Assembly (NCBI GenBank): GCA_947568835.1
Contig: OX387604.1
Coordinates: forward strand, 20,799,076-20,863,075
DNA length: 64,000 nt
Direction: 5' to 3'
DNA from: Protonemura montana
Lineage: Eukaryota; Arthropoda; Insecta; Plecoptera; Nemouridae
Positions within the stretch are counted from its first letter, which is position 1; the number at the start of each line of letters is the position of its first letter. The position numbers and the translations under genes were made by a program. The notes under the pieces were generated by a model. It saw only the letters and a list, made by a program, of their open reading frames with translations, did not search any database and was not told the DNA's origin. This document shows, in pieces, positions 1 to 13,330 of this stretch.

Positions 1-838
1 TTTCCACTCGTTCCGTTCCTGTCGACAGGCTGGTTCTCTTTTCTTCTTTTGTTAATAGATCATAATGATGACATCGAACCCTTGTCGAGGCATGGTGCAA
101 GATTGGGTTACAACTCTTTAAAAGTGCCAAGCAAAATAGCGTTGACGTTTAACACCTCAGTTATCGTCGCGTTATTCCTTTCAGTGGTTGCTTTGTGCGT
201 CGATCAAAGTAATGAGGCTGGACGTTTTGCATAGGAATTGATATTTTGTCGAGTGGTATTGAATGATTTGTCCATCACGTATTCCACTCCAATAAATAAA
301 GCTGATAAAAGATACGCTTTTCTCGAGCATTTTATATTTCATGTGCCTTCTCTTCGGCGATGTTACCATTATTATTCTTAAGTAACACAAAGCGATCATG
401 TTTCACAGTGCATGCCTACGTAGGTATCTCGGTGAAAAGGTACACTTGGTCTAAGTATTTGCTGCATACACAGATTTGTTTCCTTACATGTACATTTTTA
501 TGTCGTTCAAAATGGCAGTGACTCGCTAGCCACTGAAGGCACCATTTTCATCTAACCACGATTGCCGATTTTGTGCCGCACTTAATCTTTGCAAGGGTGC
601 AGTTCTTGGATGCACTCTGCAAGTGCACTTTGTAAAGTGGAGAGCCTCGGTCGAGTTTCGTGTTTGCAAGGCTCTGGTCTATTATTTTCCCAGTAATTTC
701 AAACCTCCGAAGGAACAACGGCTTGTCACACCTGTATTGTCTCTCGAAGCAATCCACTTTCCGGAGGGGCAGCGTGATAAGAAATGAGATCCTTCGTGAT
801 GTTTTCTCACCTGAAGCGAAACTCTACCGAGGTGACAG

Positions 839-859
839 CCCCCCCCCCCCCCCCCCCCC
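839..859. repeat. Poly-C run (21 nt)
   Basis: Uninterrupted run of 21 C on the + strand (poly-G on the other strand). It is one of eight G or C homopolymers of at least 10 nt in this window. Confidence 0.9.
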
Positions 860-3577
860 ATTTCATGTAGATGCCATTCACGAGTGCCATTGCACTAAAC
901 ACTAAAAAACACTAAACACTGAGAAACAATAAACACTGCAGAGCACTAAACTGCAGGCAAAATGGGGGACCGTATGGTTCAGGCCGAGAAAAAGGCACGG
1001 TAGCCAATCTTCCAGCATCCTAAACCAAACATCTTTACACCTGGGTGCAGGTATATTTTTTCTTTTCTCCTAAAAAAAGACAACATGCACTTTACTTTGA
1101 AAATAAATCTGAAATAAATGTGTAAATTAACTAGAACGCTTTTAAATATTGAATCCCTCTCTATTGTGTTGTGGCTTGGATGTTGAATTGTATAATTGAC
1201 ATAGATTTATTGAAGGGACAATTAAAGCATGTTCGGTGTGATCAGAGCGTTTGGTCTTCTTATTTTTCCGAGATCCACGTGGTCAGAGAAATGACTCCTC
1301 AAAATAATTCCAACCTTCGAAAAAAATCTGTGTTTGGAGGAAGAATGTGTCTTTGGTTTTGATCTTTGTGTCTTTGGTATTTCAAAATTAGAATTTTGGA
1401 AAAACGTAGCCGGGTGAGTTTTTTAAAGGAACCAAAATGTGCAAACGCGAAGATTTGTAGAGAATACACCATACAAATAATAAAAAAATCAACATTCAAC
1501 AACCATGAGCAGTCTTTTCCAAAGCACTGTTTTTATTTTCAGATTTTTGCTAATAGATTTTGACCCCCAAAATTCTGACCGCGTAAGGGTCTGCACCCCC
1601 AATTTTCAGTAGAAGCCGGGTTGCTATTTGTCAACGTGGATATTATCCTCTACTTGAGTCGAGGCTGGAGCGTATCTCGCAGCTGCCGAAAGTGACAAGA
1701 CAATACATAGTTTTAACAAACTATGCATCAATAGTTAAAAATCTAATTTACAACAGAAAACTTTGATTCAACATCAGCTAGAATTTGCTATCAGAGTCGA
1801 ATCCAATCGTATCAATTCATTTACAGAAAACGTAAAATGATTTTTTTTCTCATATGTGACATAATGCTGACTTCATAGCCACATAAAGCAACAGGTTTTA
1901 TGGGTCCGAGGTTCTGAATTCCAATTTTTTTATCTCCATCTATACATGTTATCGTCATTAATATAAGATGACTAATTACTCTGAAAACTACTAAGACAAC
2001 ATCAAACCAATTGTAGCTCCGATATACTTCTAGAATCTAGGTTGACACCATTAGTGGTACCATTAGTGTCTAATATACCCAATTACTTTTTACATCGACA
2101 CGTGGATTGGGTTATTTGAGCCAAGTCTGTGTTTTAAATATTGAAATAGGTGTAAAACTCTGTCTGTGTTACCAAAGGTAATACGTACTTTCAGCGACCG
2201 GCCCTCCGACCGACCGGCTGAGCTCAGGCGGCAGCTCACGGGGGCCCTTTTCCTGCTAATTGTTCGAGCAATCATCTTGATTGTCAATGAGCTCGTTGAG
2301 TGACGTCTGTCAGTTGTCGGTGGTCGGAGGTGTCGACCGCTCAAAGCCATCAAATCTCGCGCTCGTCTACGCCGTAGATCACGCTAAGACCACGAGAAAA
2401 TCACAAACAGATCTCCGCCTTCTGGTGATGTCCTTCATCGCCGCTCGCGAAATTTACTTGTCCACGCTTATCAAGTTTCCAACACGACGCAATTATTATA
2501 AATCATTTCATTGTACTTTTCTTATTCACTATAGTGCGTCGTTAAACAGCACAACTCATTTGATAAACTAAAGTACACATTTTCTGCAAGTTCTATCACC
2601 TAATCATCACGTCTAGAAACCACATGTTTTGTCGTTTACGTCCTCTTGGTCTCCGCTCAGTGAATGATGCCATCGCCAGTTGGTTGGCCAACTCAGATTC
2701 GACTCTTCATTCACGAGATAGAATCATGACTTCATCAAATTTTCGTCAGGATATCGCATTGGCATTTTTTCAATCCATGATTTCTATACTTTTCTGTGAC
2801 GATTCACTTGAAAGGTTTCTTTGTAGAACTGTCAAACCTGAAAGGAATCTGCTGTAATAATGAGCTAATTGGCCAATGACGTCCATTTTTGACCTCACAA
2901 TGATGAGCGTCCAAAGGTGCGCTTTCAGCGTCGTCGATTTACCGCAGTCAGATAGATGAGTATGTGAGAAACAATGCAAAAGATCTTTTATGTTGCGCTG
3001 GATAGAACAAAGAGCTGCGATGTTGAAAGAATGAAAGAAGGTATGTATCTTAGAAGTGAGTCAGTAACGGGCTTCGATGAGAGATCTCAACAATCGGGAC
3101 TTGAAGACACTTCGAAAGTGCTAGAATGAGTCGATAGATTCAAAACTCAAAAGTTGCAGCTCGCTAATCGAATGGTAGAAGTTGTCTCATCTTTGACCTT
3201 TTCATAATGATCGAAACTTGACAAGGATATTTTAAATAACGATGATCCGGGGGAAGTATTACTGCTTAGTCCGAAGAAGGATCGAAAAGCGTGACCCAGC
3301 GACCTTGCTACGCCAGCTCAGGAGAGTTCATCCCTGGACTAACGGAAGGAACCTTGAATCAGCGTGGCGGAAAGCGGAATGATGGACACTGACTGACAGG
3401 CAGATGTCTCCGCAAATCTCAGTGAACGCAAGGCACTTTGCAGTGAACGGAAACAGCAACAGGAATTTCAGTAACAGCACACACCAACAGGGACAAAGCT
3501 GCCAACAGCTGACAGTCAAGAGTTGCTGATAATTCATTTCTATGTCGTTGTTCTTGGTTTTAGCTTCTATATATATA

Positions 3578-3745
3578 ACCTCCTAGGTCTAACCTCCTAC
3601 GACTAACCTTCTAGGTCTAACCTCCTAGACCTAACCTCCTAGGTCTAACCTCGGTCTAACCTCCTAGGTCTAACCTCGGTCTAACCTCCTAGGTCTAATC
3701 TCCTAGGTATAACCTCCTAGGACTAACCTCCTAGGACTAACCTAG
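3578..3745. repeat. Minisatellite, about 14-bp unit around CTAACCTCCTAGGT
   Basis: About ten imperfect copies of a 14-bp unit, some shortened to 10 bp (CTAACCTCGGT type). Each unit holds the palindrome CCTAGG and the pentamer AACCT, the complement of AGGTT. The array is preceded by a short TATATATA run. Resemblance to the arthropod telomere repeat (TTAGG/CCTAA) is partial only. Confidence 0.85.
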
Positions 3746-4170
3746 GCCGAATGATCGGCTAGACTGAGAGGCATGCTCGCGGTCGGCTGTTCTCACTAGC
3801 ACATACGTGCTGTCGCCGACGGAGCTGTTCTTATCCAATCCTACAAAGAAGACGAATAATAAATGTATATAACACCAGGGGGTATCGAGATCTAGAGACC
3901 GAAACACCGAGAGCTTTCAGATAAATGATTGGAGATACGAAACTAATGATAATAAAATCTCATCAAAAGATAGCTCTTTTTTATGAGGCCCAGGTTTTTG
4001 TTTTGTTATTTTCTATTTATCCATTTACCTATACCACAGATCCTACCTGTACATATGTATACACAGTCAACGTTTTAGCTCTGTTTCATCGCTTGATATT
4101 TTATTCTTGGGCGTTCAAAGTGAAAATACAAATTTAAATATTCCCCTCACTCAGTCACAATTTTCCGTTT

Positions 4171-4307
4171 GCTGGCTGGGTGGCTGGCTGGCGGGCTGGC
4201 TGGTTGGCTGGCTGGCTGGCTGGCTGGGTGGCTGGTTGGCTGGCTGGTTGGCTGGCTGGCTGGCTGGCTGGCTGGCTAACTGGCTGGCTGGCTGGCTGGC
4301 TGGCTGG

Positions 4308-4371
<64 letters not shown>

Positions 4372-4372
4372 T

Positions 4373-4424
<52 letters not shown>

Positions 4425-4455
4425 GGTTGGCTGGCTGGCTGGCTGGCATGGCTGG
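4171..4455. repeat. (GGCT)n tetranucleotide microsatellite
   Basis: About 285 bp of nearly pure (TGGC)n with scattered substitutions and a few phase slips. It leaves several frames open (Trp-Leu-Ala-Gly repeats on +, Ala-Ser-Gln-Pro repeats on -), which are artefacts of the repeat and not genes. Confidence 0.95.
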
Positions 4456-6245
4456 TTGTGTTGGTGCTTCGAGATTTCATTAGCTGCTTATAATTAATAT
4501 TGCACTTTTTCATTTACCAAAATGACTCGTTTGTACAGCGAAAAAGTGCTGTTGCTGCTTGCATTGCTGGTGATTATATGTTTATAAATATAATCTGTGG
4601 CAATCTATGCATGGAACTGCTCGTTCATGTCCGGTAGATCCCTTATGAAGATAAGGTAACATTAATTTAATCGCATCTTACCTCTGTGACAGGACCATCA
4701 GCCAACGTGATTATTTTAGGTTATTTTTAAGATTTCCTTGCCCCATTTTGTCCACATGCAGCTTTCCCGTTAATGTTTATTTGTTTTTTTTATTGCTCGC
4801 GTCGGTATTGCCAACACCAAATTACACATTAAGAATTAAGCCAGTCACATTATTAAATAGTCAACATTTTAATTTCCAGATGATGGATTTCTTTAATGGT
4901 CAATTGATTTTCAATGCACAGCTTACTTGGTAAGCTAACATTTACCAATTAGGTTTGTGTAACAAAGCAACTATCGCCATAGAATTAGCCATGCGTTTAG
5001 TCTTTCTTCGGCCAAGCAATCTTCGTGCTGTTGCTTCAGCGATCATGGCCCTCGCCATCAGAACCTCTCGTACAGCACTCGCCACCTTTGACCTGTCTAG
5101 TGTCTCGCTCTCCGACTTGTCGTGATCGAACTAAAAATACCTGCACATTATGCCCCAACCAAGATCCAGTGCAACGGTGCTGGCGAAATATAACTAAAAT
5201 TGGAATGCCATTTGCACTGGCCGAATCTGATATTCCTCAAAGCATCTATAGTACACAACCCATATACCGTGGACTATGTAGTCGTGATTCTGATCTTTCA
5301 GAACCGTGGTATGTTCCTGTTTACATCCTTTCTCAACTACGAAAAATTTGTTTCGGTTGGTTTAGACGGAGCTTTCAGTGAGGCAGGAAAGAGTTACTTT
5401 TATAATAGGCGTCAGGGAATCATCTATTACCGAGGAGGGGCACCAAGGCATTGACCAGGCAAGCCAATAGTAACTAGCTCGGTTAAATCAAACGATGATT
5501 TCAGTTTACATACATATCCGACTAATAACAGACGTAATAGCAACAGGAGATTTCAAAAGTATTATTATCTTGTCGTGGTTATAGATTGGCATTCTACTGC
5601 CTGCAATCGTCTTTGGTGAAACACCGCACATGCTTTGTATTGTCGCTACCCGCTAGCCTGCTGAACTTGGCTCGCCTCACTGGGAGGAAGGCTGGCCGGG
5701 CAGGCAGATCATGTCAACAGTTCCATACGTCTTGTTAAATGACGATTCTTTCATTCCCGACGGCACGACTCAGCTTTAGCCAGCTTCAAAGTAAGCTTCA
5801 AAGCAAGCTCGCGCAACATAACGCCATTTAAATTGGGATATGAGAAGGAGAGGATGAACTTGCTAACTCTTCGATCTCATTATAATATAATTTATTATAC
5901 ATCTCCAGTCTCAACTTCTTGTAGAAAGTAGATATCATTTGTCGCGGTGCCATTTGGTGCTGTGAATAAGGGATTCTATTTGGTCCATCGCAACGACCGA
6001 AGCCGAATCTTCTAATAATACCACCCGAAACGCTACCTAAATGAGTGTGACATCCTAGTTGTGATCCCCATTCGAAAACGCCAGTGCCACCGCCACTGAG
6101 CGCGCTTCTTCTACCCATGTTAGTGGATGTTCGAGCACGAATCTTGTTGCTCTAACGGCGTGCTATCAGATATAAGGATCGCGGATCGCAGTGGGCGTGA
6201 GGCGAGCAGGCAGCTCTTCCATGGGCTCATGACTCTCGCGCACCT

Positions 6246-6294
6246 TAGCACCGGCGAACGGCGACAGGCGACCGGCGACCGGCGACCGGCGTGC
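6246..6294. repeat. Short GC-rich tandem repeat (gcgaccg unit)
   Basis: Four to five copies of a 7-8 bp unit (GGCGACC/GGCGAAC) in tandem. Confidence 0.6.
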
Positions 6295-7029
6295 AACGCT
6301 AAGGAGGGAGGGGGCTTCGTTGCTCATTGCTCATTGCTCGGGCTGGACAGCCTGGACTTGCCAAAGACTCAATTACGACAACCCGCCCTACCAGAGCGAT
6401 GACTCCCAATGGCCAGCCAACATTTCTGCACTCTTTTGCAGCGTCAGATCAATGCTGAACCTATTTACCATGTAAAAACATTTAATTATAATACGTAGGT
6501 CAAGTGCAAGTGCACTGCATCGCATCGGCAATTGCTTAGTGGAAAATCGTGCTTTTACCGTCTGTACGACAGTCTTAGATGTCTGATCTTCGTTGCAATG
6601 TCTTAGGAGATATGCTAATTTAATTAGTTTAGCTTTTACTAGATTTATCGGTTGATACAATTCGATATTAATTGTTTGGCGATCTATTCCTTTTCCCTTT
6701 ACGAATGAGATTTGTTGAGTTCGAATTAGTCATCGTGTTAACATGAGTGGTCTAGAGACTCAAGAGATAATTTAAGCCTGGGATGTTAGCGTAGTGCAAT
6801 TTATGGTGTACCTGTTTCACGATTTGCGAACTGTTAGATCGACACACTCACAATATTTCTTGCATTTCTTGAATCGTATTAGGTGAAAAGTTTGGACAAA
6901 ATTTAATTTTCTTCGCATACCTATTACAACTGACACATTATAGCTAGTTTCGGACTGTACGCCCTATATCCGAACATTCGGACCTGCAATAATCGCCAAC
7001 TAAACTATAACGGACACGGACACTCGTTC

Positions 7030-7100
7030 AAAGTTCCTATTCCTGTTCCTGTTCCCGCTCCTGCTGCTCCTGGCCGCTGCTCCTGGCCCCTGCTCCTGGC
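7030..7100. repeat. Degenerate CCTGTTCCTGCTCCTGGC repeat
   Basis: Pyrimidine-rich hexamer to 18-mer repeats (CCTGTT, CCTGCT, CCTGGC) over about 70 bp. Confidence 0.6.
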
Positions 7101-8100
7101 TTCTCTCTGGAATCCAGATGCCAGTACGACCTGGGCAACTCTTCTGGCTAACTCTAACCTACATAGTAGATATATAAGATGTTGAGTGAGCCTGGCTGGT
7201 ATGGTCTGGCCTCTAACATCTAGTGCTCACACATAGTGGAACATTCTTCTTGTTAGATGCCTAGAGTGCGCCGAGTGGCGACGGAGAGCTGGCACGGTGA
7301 TGGCGATGGTGTTACCACTAGGTAGATGAGGTGCGAGCTGTGAGGAGACAAGGTGCAATCAACACCTTCATCCATCTCGGCGAGCTGCCCGAGAAAACTT
7401 GTTTCATAAGCAACGCACGAAATGTACCAACTAGATCCTACACGACGCGGAGCTCACCCATCAACATCAAACCGCAAAAATGAGATATATCTTTCAGATC
7501 AAATATGTTTTGCAAAAAGTTACCATAATAAGAACCTTTCCAGAGATTCACATCTGATGTGCAAGACAACATAATAGGCATGCATAATAATTTCAAGATG
7601 CAACACGGCAATCGAATTTAATTGCCAACACGACGATCTGATATTTGTAGGCTTTTAAACGAATGCCATTTGAAACGAGACTGGTATTTAAATGTAATTC
7701 GTCAATCGTCTTGAATGAATCATTTCTGCCCTGTTGTTTCCACGCTAATTGCCTCTTGATATGGCTTGCATTTCTGTAAGCGCGTGACTCGCGAGCTGAA
7801 TCAAGTATGTGATTCAACTTTGAGAAAAATCTCATCTCGGGAATGCCAGACTGCCAAAGGTACAATTTAGACGTATTGTCATCTGTAATTTCAACTTAAG
7901 TATATGGTGCGCTGGTCTTTCTCGATTCTCAACACTTTTGTCGATAATATTTAAATGATGATACCTTAACGTATTGCCGGCTCGTCGAAAGGTGTCTGGC
8001 GACCAGCGAGGTGGCCACAATGTCCCCGCCGATACCCGATACTGTCGAGTCCACGTGAAAAGTGGCTCCTGGCGCTCCCCTGGGCAGTGAAAATTGGGGT

Positions 8101-8443
8101 ACAGCAGCAACAGCAGCAACAGAAACAACAGCAGCAACATCAGCAACAGCAGCAACAGCAGCAACAGCAGCAACAGCAGCTACAACAGCTACAACAGCTA
8201 CAACAGCTACAGCAGCTACAGCAGCAATAACGGCATAAACAGCAACAACAGCAGCATAAACATCAACAAAAGTAGCATAAACAGCAACAACAGCAGCTTA
8301 AACAGCAGCAACAACAGCTTAAACAGCAGCAACAACAGCAACAACAGCAGCAACAACAGAAACAGCAGCAACAACAGCAACAACAGCAACAGCAACAACA
8401 GCAACAGCAGCAGCAACAGAAGCAACAGCAGCAACAGCAACAA
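8101..8443. repeat. (CAG/CAA)n trinucleotide repeat
   Basis: About 340 bp of interrupted CAG/CAA/CTA triplets. Open frames across it encode poly-Ser/Asn (+), poly-Leu or poly-Cys (-). No splice-flanked exon or conserved flank supports a poly-Q gene, so I treat it as a microsatellite. Confidence 0.9.
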
Positions 8444-8498
8444 CGATCGAGAACGGAAATAAGACCGGACCAGACTGGGGTCATCGGGCAGGTCTGGT

Positions 8499-8550
8499 CC
8501 CGCACTGGCCCGCACTTGTCCCGCACTGGCCCGCACTGGGCCGCACTGGC
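8499..8550. repeat. Minisatellite, CCCGCACTGG unit
   Basis: Five near-identical copies of a 10-11 bp unit directly after the CAG/CAA tract. Confidence 0.85.
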
Positions 8551-8734
8551 GAAAAAATGAATAACGACTCTCGCGCAACATGGCAACATAGCTCCACTCG
8601 AACTCTGTAATTAGCAGCGAGAAGCGTGTGAAGGACGGTGAGGATTTGTTCGTCGTATGACGCTGTGAGAGGAGCAAGGGATGTCCAAGATGTTGACCCT
8701 TCTTCTGTGTGCTCGGTCCATGATCTCTGTATCT

Positions 8735-8766
8735 GTGTGAGTGTGTGTGTGTATGTGTGTGTGTGA
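8735..8766. repeat. (GT)n microsatellite
   Basis: Dinucleotide GT repeat with one interruption. Confidence 0.9.
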
Positions 8767-9489
8767 GCTGTAACCAAGCGGAATGTTCGAACAGTGGTTT
8801 AAAGAGGCCACGCACCGAGCATGTGCTTGGCCAGATAGTTAATGCATTTCTACCAAAATACGAGCGAAGAAAACGCAAAATATATATATAACCACCATAT
8901 TCTAAAATAATCTTTCTCATCTCTGCCGAAGATATACAACTGCTATCTCTATCTCGATCTTTATCCACTTCATCGCGGAGGACTCAAACAATGAGTCGAT
9001 ATTTTTATACTTTTATCTTCTTCACAAATCTTGTATTCTCGTTAATAATTATGTTTCTTGCATCATTCATATCCTCCTCCTTGTTCTTTCTCTGCTGTGT
9101 GTGTGATGCCGACGCGCCGGACGTCATGTTTCGCCCTCACATCAACGACTAGGACTTGCAGGAATGGCGCTCAGCCTCTACGCCATACTGCGGAATGTCC
9201 AGTTCTTGGCGAGGATCCTGGTGGTTCTGCTTCTGCTTGACGAGCTCCCATCTATTCGGTGTCTCTGATAAAGTTATCTTCTCCAAATAAAACCCCTGCC
9301 TGCCTGGAAAAGTCGCTTGCTCCTTCACGTTTTTGCCAACACAAGTTTGCTACGTGAAAACTTGTGGAAAAGGGGGTAGATGGTCGAAAGGGTGAAGTGT
9401 GGACACTTATTTTTGCCCACTTTCCCTCTAGAAACTCGTGAAAATTAAGAGTATACTCACAAATACCACTTATTTTTATAATATTTCAA

Positions 9490-9508
9490 GGGGGGGGGGG
9501 GGGGGGGG
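9490..9508. repeat. Poly-G run (19 nt)
   Basis: Uninterrupted run of G on the + strand. Confidence 0.9.
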
Positions 9509-11098
9509 TGAGGTCCTTTTGAAAAGAAGGGGCCCATCAAATCATCAGCGCTATAGCAATTAAAGGAAGTATTTTCAGCTGCATTTTCTGTGGAAAGTAC
9601 TGTTAGTGGAACTCGGAAGTTGTCAGAAGTGCAGTCAAATTTCTCGAAGCAAACGCATTACCCGTACTGAAACAAATGAAACATCCAACAATTATTTGCT
9701 TTCGATCTCAAGATTGCTTGAAATGTTTTCAAGTAAAATCCAAAGTTTCGCAAGTATTTGTTGTACCTTGAAGCATTCTCGAGATCGAAACCGATTTTCC
9801 TGTAATTGGAAATTTAGTAACTGTCATACCGGTACATCGAATGAATGTACTTGTATGCTTTAATACATTGAATGCGCGATAGGACAAGCTTTCTTGCTTC
9901 TTTAAATCGACCATGCTTACTCGATACTGATGAATGTCCGATAATTGTAATGAAAATAATTAAAAAATGACCCCATAGACCACAAGATTTCGCGGTAATT
10001 TGAATAGTTTACATTCAAATGCTCTCATTAATTGTCCATACAGCAAGAGTTGGGATGCACAGCTTATAGTGAATTAAATTGGTTGCATATCGAGCGGTCT
10101 TATCAGAATGCCGGCCGACTGCACCTAATGCCAAAGTGCGATTTGTGCAATTAGGTAGCACATGGACTGCATCCAGAGCATTATGTGCAGATATAGAGTA
10201 TGCGTGTCATTGCAGCTATAGAGCTTTGTACACCTGTACAATGATACGACGATCTGATTTTCGATTGAAACGTCAGGTTCACGAGCTATGCTAGACATCA
10301 TTTCACTGTCATACTGCAAGTTACGGATACACGAATACGTCAGTCGCTCGCAAATGTATTTCAATTATTTAATCATATCTACACGCGTCTCGCAAGTCGT
10401 TACTTTTTCTTTTCAAATAGACTTTCACAGCTTCGTCGCGTCTTTCAAAATGAATAACAATGTTGCTTTGACTAAGTAATCTCGTGTTTTCGTGTTTAAG
10501 TTCACCTGACTGGTGCACTTCACTTAGGGACAACTAAATGTACGTCATGTTGTGTCCCGTCCCGTTCCGTCCACGGCATTAGTCGTGATAATAGATCCGA
10601 GTTCTCACGATCAGCATGCAGCATGCCTTGCCTTCAAATCTGGACGTTACTCATCTCAAGCCTAACAAAGCTTCAAGCTCCACGCTTCAAGCAGAGCACC
10701 GAGCTCGCATACTGCTTGCTCACCATTCTGCCAGACCAGACAGACTAATATTATCATTTATATTTGGCAATCGCCGCTCGCTTGAAAGGCGGAGGATAGC
10801 GATGAGCATTAGAAAGGCTCGCTTGCCACATTTTAATTTTCATGCACCAAATTGACATAAGTATTTGATTACAAAAAATCAGTGCGTATTTAAATGAATG
10901 CCTCTTCATGATTGTGGTTTGAAAAAGTGATCAGAAACGATTATTCTGGCCGTGTGAACTGGGATAATTCCGATGCAAACAGTCCTATGTTTAATGAGAT
11001 TATTTGATAGTGTGAAAGCATATGCACCTGCCGAAGGTTGCTCTTAGATACCTATTTGGGTGGCAGTTATTTTTCTGCACAGATGCTGCGATGGAGAA

Positions 11099-11165
11099 AA
11101 TGTGGTGTAGCGGCGATCATGAGAAAGAGCATCTGGGGTCCATGGGGTCGATTCCCGTCAGTCGT
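11099..11165 (+). repeat. tRNA-like sequence (possible SINE head)
   Basis: GGTGTAGCGGCGATCATGAG resembles an A box, and GGGGTCGATTCCCGT about 45 bp later matches a tRNA B box. The whole resembles the tRNA-derived head at 45849-45915 on the - strand. No cloverleaf good enough for a functional tRNA was recognised. Confidence 0.35.
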
Positions 11166-12769
11166 ACATTCCTCAGATTTAATTGCCACGGTGCTCTACG
11201 CTTTATTTGTTGCAAATATATGCTGGACCGACAACTAGCTATTTTAATATCAGCACGTGAGAAGAAATCAAGGAAATCTTATTGAAAGTATGACTAACGA
11301 ACGTGACGTATCACCACAGGAAAATGACGAACATTTTATACAACATTCAACAAAACGTTTTCACTCCTATGGTCATGGATTACAGATCTTTTGGATTTGT
11401 GAAGAGTGTTTATAAAAAAGAGTAGTAAAGCATGTCGCGCATATGTACGGTAGTTGAGAATAAAGCGAAACAGCTTGCTCGGGTTAACACCGCTTACTTG
11501 CGAAACTGGGACTATTTAAGCTTTAGTACGAACACATCTAAATGTGTGGGCCTATGGGCCGAGTCTAGCCAGACAGGCAGTCATAGAGTCATGGCGGGTG
11601 AGTTCACACCCCATATGTGAGGTGCCAAAAAGAGCCCTTTGATCGTAACCCTATAGCCGATCCTGACAGTAGAGACAAGCACACATGCCATAGCGGCCGG
11701 GCCGGGACCCTCTCCCATCCGCTCCTCACCTCTCCATCTCTCATCTCTAAAGATTCGGTCGGACTTCTTGAAATAAACTCGGCATCGTTTGGCTTGACAC
11801 CCCCGCCGCCGCCCGCCCGCCTGCCCGGGGCCTGTTTCCTTCCGCCGGTGCCTAACATTTTCTGACAACGCGTGAGTCTGTTTTACTTTTACCACTAGTG
11901 AGTTCTTTGCCACGAGTGGATTGGAGAATGCAGAAATGCTGCTTCTTAAGCTAGACTGCAAATAACTATATTTCCACGGGTTCCTCCACAAGCAACTTAT
12001 TTTGTGCTCGACCAGGAATCGCCAATCGCCATCTCTGAAAATATAGGAAATGGAGGGAAATACGTATGTAATAACGATGAGTCTTCAAGATTGAAATTAA
12101 GCTTTTATATTTTCTTGACGAAATTCTCCAAAGTTTGCGTGCTGATAGCCGTTGTTCATGTGCTGTGGAATATAAATGACGAAAATTCCTTTGTCGAAGC
12201 GCGGGGATTTCGGTTCTTCAGATCAACCTTCATACAATTTATGATTTGTGCATAAGTAACAAATTACAGTCGCTGCGTTTTTTCTTACTGAAAACAGTCC
12301 TGCCATAAATTTAGTACTCTCCAACCTTTTGACAAAGATGGGGGCATTAATTAAACATTATAAGCAAGATATTGGAGGCAGTGGAACGTTTCGGTTGATT
12401 ATGAACCACATCTTCGCGTTGCCTAACGTCTTGGCCCGACGTCGGTTGCTCGCGAGATCGTCTTCGACCGCGGCACTTGACAGAGATGCCCACCATGGGT
12501 AGGACCAAGGTAGGACCGTAGGACCATGAGTAGGACCGACTGGTGATGGTGAATCGTTGGGTCGGCCATTCGGCACTTTGCTTGTCTTCTGCTCGAGCTC
12601 AGTGTTTGATGCACGGTGCTCGGTGCTCGGCTCTTGAGGGTCGTCGCCGACCGCGCACGATACGACTCGGCACTCAGGATAGACCGGCCAACGCTCAGCG
12701 CTATTCGGTTGAACAGCCATTAAGAGTGTAGCTCTCGTTGGGAGAGGACGCGGCATGGCTTTACTTAGC

Positions 12770-12830
12770 CCGGTATAGTGTCTCAGTTGCGTTCAGTTGC
12801 GTTCCACTGTGCGAGTGCAAATGTTGTCTT
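12770..12830 (+). promoter_or_regulatory. Candidate ephrin core promoter with two initiators
   Basis: Two tandem copies of CAGTTGCGTT give TCAGTT initiator matches at 12783-12788 and 12793-12798, as in arthropod Inr elements (TCAGTY). No TATA box is evident. The site lies about 540 bp upstream of the preferred ephrin start codon and about 200 bp upstream of the in-frame upstream exon at 12986. The assignment is inference from motif and position. Confidence 0.35.
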
Positions 12831-12985
12831 TGTTTTGTTCAATTTCTAACTTATTGCAATTCGAATTTGTTAACTCGTGTGTTTTGTGAATCTAGTGGTG
12901 AAGAGTGTTCAATTTATCGGATGCCGGTAAAAAATGTGAGAGCAAGCGACAATAGCTCTGGTGTTTGTTTTGCTCGGTGGTGATT

Positions 12986-13053
12986 ATGGCATCAAGGATG
13001 CCGTTACCAGAGAATTATCCTCGTTCTTACCTGAAGGATAAGTGTGCATATAC
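12986..13053 (+). other. Upstream short ORF or alternative first exon of ephrin
   Basis: An ATG at 12986 opens a 23-codon frame (MASRMPLPENYPRSY...) ending in TAA at 13055. The frame runs into a good donor (AC|GTAAGA after 13053). Splicing to the acceptor TTTCAG ending at 13218 would complete an ACC codon and enter the ephrin frame at ATG 13220, adding about 60 residues before the signal-like segment. Otherwise this is a uORF in the ephrin 5'UTR. Phase agreement is seen in the sequence; actual use is unknown. Confidence 0.3.
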
Positions 13054-13330
13054 GTAAGAATAGCCCATCCAGTTTCCACCTTCGCTGCAATCAACAAATC
13101 GGATTTTCTTTATCGAGATCTTTTCGCGAGCCGCCAGCACGGCCTCGGTAATCTTGCAATTACCGAAAGTGAATGCGAACGCATTGAGCGTACAGTGCAA
13201 TTCGCCACTAGCTTTCAGCATGGCGCTTGGCTTACAAATGGAAATACGGGGATTCTCGACAGTGAAAACGTCCCGACGGCAGTGGTCGCTGCCTTTTACA
13301 AAAGTGACATCGTCGTGTTTAAGTGTAGTG

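Larger units (their letters stand above)
1..12700. other. Gene-poor upstream region, no convincing gene
   Basis: I find no exon chain, no recognisable protein and no tRNA or rRNA gene here. The longest open frames come from simple repeats (4171-4455 and 8101-8443) or are short and without similarity I recognise. The stretch contains several tandem repeats, two long poly-C/poly-G runs and one tRNA-like repeat, listed separately. It may hold distal regulatory sequence of the ephrin gene, but nothing in the sequence shows this directly. Confidence 0.6.

Noticed and set aside
4107..4513. Open frames of 105-128 codons with WLAG or ASQP repeats
   Set aside because: They are the translation of a (GGCT)n microsatellite in several frames and both strands, with no splice or domain support.
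5025..5454. Overlapping frames of 118 and 84 codons
   Set aside because: Two competing phases, no splice consensus agreement, no recognised motif.
8094..8968. Poly-Leu, poly-Cys and Ser/Asn-rich frames up to 250 codons
   Set aside because: They arise from the CAG/CAA repeat; flanks show no recognisable protein.
11581..11991. 136-codon minus-strand frame and GC-rich shadows near 11.8 kb
   Set aside because: Composition-driven frames around a short GC-rich patch with no conserved content.
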